From the NCBI GenBank assembly GCA_030592465.1, contig JAUVJB010000197.1, positions 1 through 5,792 of the forward strand: DNA of 5,792 nt, given 5' to 3'. Both the position numbers and the translations under genes were made by a program. Below the pieces are notes generated by a model. It worked only from the letters and a program-made list of their open reading frames with translations. It had not been told where the DNA came from and searched no databases. The DNA is from Bacteroidota bacterium. Lineage in GTDB: Bacteria; Bacteroidota; Bacteroidia; Bacteroidales; B39-G9. Positions 1-5,792 of the stretch are shown one piece after another. The number at the start of each line of letters is the position of its first letter. The stretch's first letter is position 1.

Positions 1-399
1 ACATTTATATGAAAAAATTGCAATATCGCTCAAAACAGAAAATCCATGAGCAAATCCTTTTGGTATAAAAAATTGGTTTTTATTTTCTCCGGAAAGAACT
101 GTACCAACCCATTTGCCGAAAGTAGGTGAGTTTTTACGAATATCAACAGCAACATCTAAAACTTTACCTTCAATAACACTTACTAATTTAGTCTGAGCAT
201 AAGGTGCCAACTGATAGTGTAAACCACGAATAACGCCAAAAGTTGATTTTGATTGATTATCTTGAACAAAATTTACATTTATGCCCGCATCTGTGAATTT
301 TTTTTGATTAAATGATTCAAAGAAATAGCCTCTTTCATCATTAAAAACATTAGGTGTAATAATTAATAGATCAGGAATAATTGTTCTAATAATGTTCAT
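1..399 (-). CDS. rfbC: dTDP-4-dehydrorhamnose 3,5-epimerase RfbC/RmlC (3' part missing)
   Basis: Translating the minus strand from the ATG at 399 gives 133 uninterrupted codons to the window edge. Family enzymes are about 180 residues, so roughly the last quarter is missing. RmlC epimerises C3 and C5 of dTDP-4-keto-6-deoxyglucose in the cytoplasm, the third step of dTDP-L-rhamnose synthesis. The cupin-fold signatures are visible in order: DERGYFFESF (residues 21-30), FVQDNQSKS (44-52), GVIRGLHYQ (55-63) carrying the conserved catalytic histidine H61, AQTKLV (68-73) with the conserved K71, DVAVDIRKNSPTFG (82-95) and IPKGFAHGF (112-120). The start is supported by alignment of this N-terminus with the family and by its place 12 bp after the rfbA stop, which implies co-transcription. 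There is no clear Shine-Dalgarno, only A/T-rich sequence. Identification is secure; the C-terminus cannot be judged. Confidence 0.96.
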   Translation of the reverse strand, partial: MNIIRTIIPDLLIITPNVFNDERGYFFESFNQKKFTDAGINVNFVQDNQSKSTFGVIRGLHYQLAPYAQTKLVSVIEGKVLDVAVDIRKNSPTFGKWVGTVLSGENKNQFFIPKGFAHGFSVLSDIAIFSYKC

Positions 400-411
400 A
401 ATATTTTTGTA

Positions 412-1299
412 TTAATAATTTATATTAAAAATATTTTCATTGGCAATATCAAACAGATATTGACCATATTGATTTTTTTTAAGAGGTTCTGCAAGTTTTA
501 ATAACTGGTTTTTATCAATATATTCTTTTTTGAAGGCAATTTCTTCGAGACAAGCAATTTTTAATCCCTGACGTTGTTCAATAGTAGCTATATAATTTGA
601 TGCATTAAGCAAACTCTCGTGAGTTCCTGTATCTAACCAAGCCATTCCTCGCCCAAGAATTTGAACATTAAGCCTGTTATCATCAAGATAAAGTCTGTTT
701 AAGTCAGTAATTTCAAATTCTCCTCGTGCTGAAGGTTTAAGTGTTTTAGCTTTTTTAACAACATCATTACTATAAAAATATAAACCCGTAACAGCGTAGT
801 TTGATTTTGGTTCTGCAGGTTTTTCTTCTAAACTAACAGCTTTGTTGTTATTGTCAAATTCAACAACTCCATATCGTTGAGGATGTTTTACATAGTATCC
901 AAATACGGTTGCTCCATCGTCTAATTTTGCAGACTGAGTAAGAATCTGTGAAAATCCGTAACCAAAAAATATGTTATCGCCGAGAATTAAACAAACATTA
1001 TCGTTGCCAATAAATTTTTCTCCAATAATAAAAGCTTGAGCCAAACCATCGGGTGAAGGTTGAATAGCATATTCAATGTTTAAGCCGATTTGCGTGCCAT
1101 CGCCAAGTAAGTCTTGATATAAATGAATGTCTTTTGGAGTAGATATTATGAGAATTTCGCGTATTCCTGCAAGCATAAGTACTGAAAGAGGATAATATAT
1201 CATTGGTTTATCGTAAACAGGAATAATTTGTTTTGAAATACTTTTCGTTATAGGATACATTCTTGTTCCTGCTCCACCTGCTAAAATAATGCCTTTCAT
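412..1299 (-). CDS. rfbA: Glucose-1-phosphate thymidylyltransferase RfbA/RmlA
   Basis: This 295-residue protein catalyses dTTP + glucose-1-phosphate to dTDP-glucose + pyrophosphate, the first step of dTDP-rhamnose and related deoxysugar pathways, in the cytoplasm. The nucleotidyltransferase signature GGAGTR (8-13) followed by SKQ (22-24) is intact. [13 protein letters not shown] lies at 27-39, [11 protein letters not shown] at 80-90, LGDN with the metal-binding aspartate D108 at 106-109, EEKP at 158-161, YAVTGLYFY at 168-176, and WLDTGTH at 221-227 with the second metal aspartate D223. Length and the C-terminal RQGLKIAC...EEIA segment are those of the homotetrameric, rhamnose-pathway RmlA type rather than the longer or shorter relatives. 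The gene is followed 12 bp later by rfbC. It is separated from the upstream decarboxylase gene by 238 bp of repeat-rich DNA, so it may have its own promoter or a long leader, although no consensus promoter is visible. Confidence 0.98.
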   Translation of the reverse strand: MKGIILAGGAGTRMYPITKSISKQIIPVYDKPMIYYPLSVLMLAGIREILIISTPKDIHLYQDLLGDGTQIGLNIEYAIQPSPDGLAQAFIIGEKFIGNDNVCLILGDNIFFGYGFSQILTQSAKLDDGATVFGYYVKHPQRYGVVEFDNNNKAVSLEEKPAEPKSNYAVTGLYFYSNDVVKKAKTLKPSARGEFEITDLNRLYLDDNRLNVQILGRGMAWLDTGTHESLLNASNYIATIEQRQGLKIACLEEIAFKKEYIDKNQLLKLAEPLKKNQYGQYLFDIANENIFNINY

Positions 1300-1309
1300 G
1301 TTTTTTTTT

Positions 1310-1331
1310 ATTTAGTTGATATTTAGTTGAT
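1310..1331. repeat. 11-bp perfect tandem duplication upstream of rfbA
   Basis: ATTTAGTTGAT occurs at 1310-1320 and again at 1321-1331 with no gap. It starts 10 bp upstream of the rfbA start codon, after a run of T that reads as A on the coding strand, so it would form part of the translation-initiation leader. It may be a simple slippage duplication; no function is evident. Confidence 0.75.
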
Positions 1332-1349
1332 TATATTTAATTGTCATTC

Positions 1350-1401
1350 GCTTCGCTGCCTGCCCTGTTCACCCTGTGAAATGCGAAGCAATATTTCACG
1401 G
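1350..1401 (-). other. Hairpin with complementary downstream segment (possible pseudoknot) in the rfbA leader
   Basis: GTGAAAT at 1376-1382 and ATTTCAC at 1393-1399 are perfect 7-bp inverted repeats around a 10-base loop, 1383-1392. The first seven loop bases on the plus strand, GCGAAGC (1383-1389), are an exact complement of GCTTCGC at 1350-1356. In a minus-strand transcript this gives a stem, a loop and a downstream strand able to pair with that loop, with a 3-nt first loop and a 17-nt last loop, the geometry of an H-type pseudoknot. The stretch is more GC-rich than its surroundings and sits about 50 nt upstream of the rfbA start. The complementarity is directly visible; folding and function are inference. 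It could instead be a fragment of an interspersed repeat. Confidence 0.45.
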
Positions 1402-1433
1402 CATCAATTAATTGTTTTTGCTTAATAACAATC

Positions 1434-1500
1434 AATGACTAATGACTATCAATGACTATCAATGACCATCAATGACTATCAATGACAATTAATGACTATG
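1434..1500. repeat. 10-bp tandem repeat array (AATGACTATC)
   Basis: Six full 10-bp units run from 1441 to 1500, preceded by a 7-bp partial unit at 1434-1440. The consensus is AATGACTATC. Three units match it exactly (1441, 1451, 1471). The others carry small changes: C for T at 1467, AATT for the TATC end in the 1481 unit, and a final G in the 1491 unit. The array lies in the spacer between the decarboxylase stop and rfbA, and it does not encode a protein extension of either. The period is close to one helical turn. On the coding strand of the sugar operon it reads as repeated GATAGTCATT. Confidence 0.92.
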
Positions 1501-1537
1501 CTAAAATTTTAATCGTTTCTATTTTATTAATTCTTAA

Positions 1538-2488
1538 TTAGCAATATCCTTCTTTAATAAGTTTATCAAAATATTCAATAGTTCTAATTAATCCTTGTTT
1601 CAATTGAATTTTCGGTTCCCAGTTATTTAGTTCTTTTTTTGCCAAAGAAATATCAGGTTTGCGTTGAGTAGGGTCGTCAGCAGTTGCTGGTAAGAAAACA
1701 ATTTTTGATTTTGATCCGGTAAGCTCAAGAATAATTTTAGCAAGTTTAAGAATTGTAAACTCATTAGGATTACCAATGTTAACAGGACCAATAAAATTAT
1801 CATTAGTATTCATCATTCTGATCATACCTTCGACAAGGTCGTCAACATACTGAAAACTACGGGATTGTGTGCCATCTCCATAAATGGTTATATCTTCATT
1901 TTTAAGAGCTTGTAGAATAAAATTAGAAACTACTCTTCCATCGTTAGGATGCATATTAGTACCATAAGTATTAAAAATCCTTATAATCTTTATATCAACA
2001 TTATTTTGGGTATGATAATTCATGAAAAGAGTTTCTGCACAGCGTTTACCTTCGTCGTAACATGAGCGAACTCCGATTGGGTTTACATGACCCCAGTAAT
2101 CTTCTGTTTGAGGATGAATTTTTGGGTCGCCATATACTTCACTTGTCGATGCTTGTAATATTCTTGCTTTAATACGTTTTGCCAATCCCAACATATTTAT
2201 TGCACCCATTACCGAAGTTTTAACTGTTTTAATCCCATTATATTGATAATGGATAGGAGAGGCAGGGCAGGCAAGATTATAAATTTGGTCAACTTCAGCA
2301 AAATAAGGCATTGTAACATCATGCCTGACTAATTCGAAATAAGGGTTGTTAAGTAGATGGATGATATTTCTTTTATCGCCGGTAAAGAAATTATCTAAAC
2401 AAATAACATCATTTTTTTCTTTAAGCAGTCGTTCACAAAGGTGAGACCCGACAAAGCCGGCTCCACCTGTAACAAGAATTCTTTTCAT
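1538..2488 (-). CDS. uxs: UDP-glucuronate decarboxylase (UDP-xylose synthase, SDR family)
   Basis: This 316-residue cytoplasmic NAD-dependent short-chain dehydrogenase/reductase converts UDP-glucuronate to UDP-xylose and CO2. The Rossmann glycine motif [10 protein letters not shown] is at 8-17 and LDNFFTG at 31-37. [12 protein letters not shown] (71-82) is typical of the decarboxylase rather than of 4-epimerases or dTDP-glucose dehydratase. STSEVYGDP (114-122) holds the conserved S116/E117 pair, and Y144 and K148 in [10 protein letters not shown] form the catalytic Yxxx[22 protein letters not shown] (170-190) and the [14 protein letters not shown] segment (204-217) bind the nucleotide sugar in this family. 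Length is normal for the bacterial enzyme. It starts 15 bp after the ugd stop, and Ugd makes its substrate, so the two form one functional unit. Sister activities such as UDP-apiose/xylose synthase are less likely from the motifs. The gene symbol is the generic family name. Confidence 0.95.
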   Translation of the reverse strand: MKRILVTGGAGFVGSHLCERLLKEKNDVICLDNFFTGDKRNIIHLLNNPYFELVRHDVTMPYFAEVDQIYNLACPASPIHYQYNGIKTVKTSVMGAINMLGLAKRIKARILQASTSEVYGDPKIHPQTEDYWGHVNPIGVRSCYDEGKRCAETLFMNYHTQNNVDIKIIRIFNTYGTNMHPNDGRVVSNFILQALKNEDITIYGDGTQSRSFQYVDDLVEGMIRMMNTNDNFIGPVNIGNPNEFTILKLAKIILELTGSKSKIVFLPATADDPTQRKPDISLAKKELNNWEPKIQLKQGLIRTIEYFDKLIKEGYC

Positions 2489-2503
2489 TTTTAATTTTAT
2501 TAA

Positions 2504-3829
<1,326 letters not shown>

Positions 3830-3893
3830 TTATTAGTAATTTTTAAGTTTATCTAAAATTATTTTGTTGGTATAAACATCATTTATCTTAATG

Positions 3894-4046
3894 TTTACAC
3901 TTAATAAAAATATTAATATTTGAGTCCGCTCCGAAAAGCCGATAAGCGGTTAACCCGCCAACTGGCGGGCGGAAGACTAAATGACCGCTAATCGGCTATA
4001 AATTGTTTCGAAGTAGTTTTATATTTATATTTTTTTAAGTTGTAAA
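3894..4046. repeat. Nested imperfect palindrome in the ugd / DUF47 divergent spacer
   Basis: Three layers of inverted symmetry share almost the same centre. The core is CCCGCCA (3954-3960) and TGGCGGG (3963-3969), a perfect 7-bp pair around AC. Outside it, GCCGATAAGCGGT (3938-3950) pairs with ACCGCTAATCGGC (3984-3996) with one mismatch. Further out, TTTACA at 3894 followed by an A/T-rich CTTAA...AAAAATAT stretch is matched, with a few mismatches and gaps, by the reverse complement of the sequence ending in TGTAAA at 4046. The GC-rich centre contrasts with the very AT-rich flanks. Nothing in it encodes a protein. It resembles a non-autonomous palindromic insertion or a REP-like element. It lies between divergent genes, so it is not placed as a terminator. 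The remainder of the spacer, 3830-3893 and 4047-4138, shows only A/T-rich DNA apart from the -7 box. Confidence 0.65.
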
Positions 4047-4109
4047 ATTACTTAATTATTTGTGTTTTAAAAGATTTTTATAAATTTTTTATTTCAATAA
4101 TAAAATGAA

Positions 4110-4117
4110 TAAATTTG
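4110..4117 (+). promoter_or_regulatory. Candidate Bacteroidota -7 box for the DUF47-pit unit
   Basis: TAAATTTG fits the Bacteroidota sigma-A -7 consensus TAnnTTTG exactly and lies 21 bp upstream of the DUF47 start, which would give a short leader. No clear TTG -33 element is seen at the expected distance, only a T-rich run. In DNA this AT-rich a chance match is possible. Confidence 0.35.
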
Positions 4118-4138
4118 TGTAATTAAATTAATTAGAAA

Positions 4139-4789
4139 ATGTCATTATTATTTAAAACATCTGATTACATTTCAGGAAAGATTGATAAATTTTTCGATAG
4201 TGTTGACGAGGGCTCTTTAGTTTTTAAAGACGGGGTTAATAATTATTTAAGTAAAGATGAAAAATCTTTTGCTGAAAATATTGCAACTATTCGTGTATTA
4301 GAAGGCAAAGCAGACACTTTACGGAGAAAAATTGAAAATGAACTTTATCTTCATTCATTATTACCGGAATATAGAGGTGATGTTTTAAGATTGTTAGAAA
4401 AGACTGATGATATTATTGATACGGCAAAAGAGAATCTTAACCAATTTGATGTTGAAACGCCGAAAATACCAAAAGAAATTCATTCAGATATTATTAAATT
4501 AACAGAAGTATCTGTATTGTCGATAGAAGCAATTATTTCTGCATCAAGATCTTTTTTTACCGATGTTCGTTCGGTAAAAGATAAGATACATAGGGTATAT
4601 TTTTATGAAAAGCAAGCTGATAAGTTAGCTAATGATATTAAACGTAAAATATTTAAAGAAATACCACATTTAGAATTAAGCGATAAAATGCATTTACGTT
4701 ATTTTATTTTTCATATTGAAAATTTATCAGATCGTGCTGAGGTAGTTGCTGATATATTAGCTATTTTGTCTATAAAGAGAACAATTTAA
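4139..4789 (+). CDS. DUF47 / PhoU-like phosphate transport regulator
   Basis: This 216-residue all-helical cytoplasmic protein belongs to the DUF47 (PhoU_div) family, the usual partner of PiT phosphate transporters; in Sinorhizobium meliloti a homologue is co-transcribed with pit. Its biochemical role is unsettled, but it is thought to modulate the transporter. PhoU-type acidic metal-binding motifs occur along the helices: E55-x3-D59 (LEGKAD), D90/D91 with D94 (KTDDIID), E157-x3-D161 (YEKQAD) and E194-x3-D198 (IENLSD), with D205 beyond. There is no signal peptide or membrane helix. Length is typical of the family. The ATG at 4139 follows AATTAGAAA, and no better upstream start exists in frame. 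The partner gene pit lies 243 bp downstream, which is unusually far for such a pair, because repeat elements fill the gap; one abuts the stop codon. Confidence 0.93.
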   Translation: MSLLFKTSDYISGKIDKFFDSVDEGSLVFKDGVNNYLSKDEKSFAENIATIRVLEGKADTLRRKIENELYLHSLLPEYRGDVLRLLEKTDDIIDTAKENLNQFDVETPKIPKEIHSDIIKLTEVSVLSIEAIISASRSFFTDVRSVKDKIHRVYFYEKQADKLANDIKRKIFKEIPHLELSDKMHLRYFIFHIENLSDRAEVVADILAILSIKRTI

Positions 4790-4885
4790 TGTATCCTTTC
4801 AAAAAAGGACAGTAATAGAGTACCGTAGAGACAAGGCATTACCTTGTCTTTACAATAAATTACCATTGCTTTTTGAAAGAATACA
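4790..4885. mobile_element. 96-bp palindromic element with terminal inverted repeats and TTTAA direct repeats (MITE-like)
   Basis: TGTATCCTTTCAAAAAAG at 4790-4807 is the inverted partner of CTTTTTGAAAGAATACA at 4869-4885, with one mismatch and one extra A. The pair is flanked by an identical 5-bp TTTAA on each side, 4785-4789 and 4886-4890, as expected for a target-site duplication. A second inverted repeat sits at the middle of the element (4825-4853). It encodes no protein. The left TTTAA contains the DUF47 stop codon, so precise excision would leave the reading frame and its stop unchanged. The symmetry is plain in the sequence; mobility is inferred. Short A/T-rich direct repeats can arise by chance, and the whole could instead be a long terminator-like hairpin. 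Confidence 0.5.
4825..4853. repeat. Central hairpin GTAGAGACAAGG / CCTTGTCTTTAC
   Basis: GTAGAGACAAGG (4825-4836) and CCTTGTCTTTAC (4842-4853) form a 12-bp stem with one G-T pair and a 5-base CATTA loop. I recognise the GTAGAGAC...GTCTCTAC type of palindrome as a common dispersed intergenic repeat in Bacteroidota and cyanobacterial genomes, from memory and not from a search. It is not followed by an uninterrupted T run, so it is a poor intrinsic terminator. Confidence 0.7.
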
Positions 4886-4942
4886 TTTAACTATTTAGTG
4901 CTTGAACGAAAACTAAGTCATTTATTATTATTCGTCATTGCG

Positions 4943-4960
4943 ATCCGCCAGATGGCGGAT
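4943..4960. repeat. Short palindrome ATCCGCCA-GA-TGGCGGAT
   Basis: Perfect 8-bp arms at 4943-4950 and 4953-4960 enclose GA. The core CCGCCA-N2-TGGCGG is the same as in the palindrome at 3955-3968, so two copies of one motif flank the DUF47 gene. It is preceded by CGTCATTGCG, a sequence I associate with dispersed intergenic repeats in Bacteroidota. The rest of the spacer, 4891-4942 and 4961-5032, shows nothing I can name, and no consensus promoter for pit. Confidence 0.7.
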
Positions 4961-5032
4961 TATAAATTTCTATTTATTTTAAGTATAGTACACGTTACAG
5001 AATTTTAGTGAAAACATTAATTATATAATAAA

Positions 5033-5792
5033 TTGATATTATTTTTTTTATCCAGCGGATTATTTTTAGGATGGTCGTTAGGAGCAAATGATGCTGCTAA
5101 TGTTTTTGGTTCAGCTGTAGGCTCCAAAATGCTTAGTTTCAAAAAGGCTGCTATTATTGCCGGAATTTTTGTAATAATAGGAGCTGTAGTTCAAGGATAT
5201 GGAGCAAGTGATACATTGGGTAAATTAGGACAAGTTAATGCACTTGCCGGCTCGTTTACTGTTGCATTATCAGCAGCAGTTACTGTATTTTTTATGACGC
5301 GTCTTAAAATTCCTGTTTCTACTTCACAAGCTATTGTGGGGGCAATAATTGGTTGGAATTTTTATTCAGGCAATCCAACAGATTATAATTCTTTATCGAC
5401 TATTGTTTTTGCATGGTTTTTAGGACCTGTTTTGGGTGCAATATTTGCAATTATTTTATTTTTATTGTTAAAATATTTTTTATTAAAATCAAAAATTCAT
5501 CTGTTACGTCTCGATGCATCTATTCGGTTTGCTCTTGTTGTAGTTGGAGCATTTGGAGCTTATAGTTTAGGAGCAAACAATATTGCAAATGTAATGGGAG
5601 TGTTTGTAAGCTCAATGAATCTTTCAAGTGTAAATTTTTTTAATATTTTTATTTTATCAGGTGCACAACAATTATTTTTAATTGGCGGCATAGCAATAGC
5701 AATTGGAATTTTTACTTATTCAAAAAGGGTTATTAATACTGTTGGAAATAATATTTTATCTCTTACTTCTGAAACTGCATTAGTTGTAGTGC
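5033..5792 (+). CDS. pit: PiT-family inorganic phosphate transporter (3' end missing, TTG start)
   Basis: An open frame of 253 codons runs off the right edge. The product is an inner-membrane, cation-coupled low-affinity phosphate transporter. The first PiT signature GANDAANVFGSAVGSKM is at 17-33, the PVSTSQAIVGAIIG helix-loop element at 94-107, and the second, inverted-repeat signature GANNIANVMG at 180-189. Strongly hydrophobic segments lie at about 1-16, 38-55, 75-92, 98-110, 120-150, 165-180 and 205-235. An in-frame TAA at 5018-5020 limits the start, and the first in-frame ATG (5129) would remove the first signature. TTG at 5033 gives an N-terminus (M)ILFFLSSGLFLGWSLGAND that fits the family, so I place the start there; ATA at 5036 is the only close alternative. 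The second signature has N183 where the first has aspartate. It pairs with the upstream DUF47 gene. Confidence 0.92.
   Translation, partial: MILFFLSSGLFLGWSLGANDAANVFGSAVGSKMLSFKKAAIIAGIFVIIGAVVQGYGASDTLGKLGQVNALAGSFTVALSAAVTVFFMTRLKIPVSTSQAIVGAIIGWNFYSGNPTDYNSLSTIVFAWFLGPVLGAIFAIILFLLLKYFLLKSKIHLLRLDASIRFALVVVGAFGAYSLGANNIANVMGVFVSSMNLSSVNFFNIFILSGAQQLFLIGGIAIAIGIFTYSKRVINTVGNNILSLTSETALVVV

Noticed and set aside
1405..1414. CAATTAATTG palindrome as an operator
   Set aside because: A 10-bp A/T-rich palindrome is expected by chance in this composition, and no second copy occurs near another gene start.
1434..1500. Tandem array as a CRISPR
   Set aside because: The units are only 10 bp, are directly adjacent with no spacers, and no cas gene is present.
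3954..3969. GC-rich hairpin as a Rho-independent terminator
   Set aside because: It lies between two genes that point away from each other, so no visible gene ends there, and neither side has a clean T run directly after the stem.
4104..4121. Five-codon ORF (ATG to TAA) upstream of the DUF47 gene as a leader peptide
   Set aside because: It overlaps the candidate -7 promoter box, shows no distinctive composition, and such tiny frames are expected by chance in AT-rich DNA.
4825..4853. Hairpin after the DUF47 gene as an intrinsic terminator
   Set aside because: The stem is followed by ACAATAAATTACC rather than a U tract, and it is better explained as the centre of a larger symmetric element.
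5129..5131. ATG as the start of the phosphate transporter
   Set aside because: It would delete the first PiT signature and the first membrane segment, both of which are intact in the frame upstream.

Overview
The window is AT-rich and looks like a piece of a Bacteroidota chromosome, probably from an uncultivated Bacteroidales-like lineage. The evidence is the base composition, starts preceded by A-rich sequence without a clear Shine-Dalgarno, one match to the Bacteroidota -7 consensus TAnnTTTG, and intergenic spaces filled with short palindromic and tandem repeats. The phylum is an inference from style, not from a marker gene.

Layout. Positions 1-3829, all on the minus strand, hold a nucleotide-sugar cluster that reads from right to left: ugd (UDP-glucose 6-dehydrogenase), a UDP-glucuronate decarboxylase (UDP-xylose synthase), rfbA (glucose-1-phosphate thymidylyltransferase) and rfbC (dTDP-4-dehydrorhamnose 3,5-epimerase), which runs off the left edge. 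ugd and the decarboxylase are 15 bp apart, and rfbA and rfbC are 12 bp apart. A 238 bp spacer between the decarboxylase and rfbA holds a 10-bp tandem repeat, a possible pseudoknot and an 11-bp duplication. Positions 4139-5792, on the plus strand, hold a phosphate module: a DUF47 (PhoU-like) protein followed by a PiT-family phosphate transporter that begins at a non-ATG codon and runs off the right edge.

How the genes work together. Ugd oxidises UDP-glucose to UDP-glucuronate and the decarboxylase converts that to UDP-xylose. RfbA makes dTDP-glucose, and RfbC acts later in the dTDP-rhamnose route; rfbB and rfbD are not in the window and may lie further left. Together they would supply xylose (or glucuronate) and rhamnose for a surface polysaccharide. 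The DUF47-Pit pair is a known phosphate uptake unit with no obvious link to the sugar genes. The two groups diverge from a 309 bp spacer.

Intergenic DNA. The proteins are ordinary; the unusual content is between genes. The divergent spacer 3830-4138 holds a nested imperfect palindrome of about 150 bp. The DUF47-pit spacer 4790-5032 holds a 96 bp element with terminal inverted repeats, a central hairpin and flanking 5-bp direct repeats, inserted exactly at the DUF47 stop codon, and then a second short palindrome whose core matches the one in the divergent spacer. No promoter matching the consensus is visible upstream of ugd (3830-3893), rfbA or pit. I see no RNA gene, CRISPR array, complete insertion sequence or new multi-gene system.
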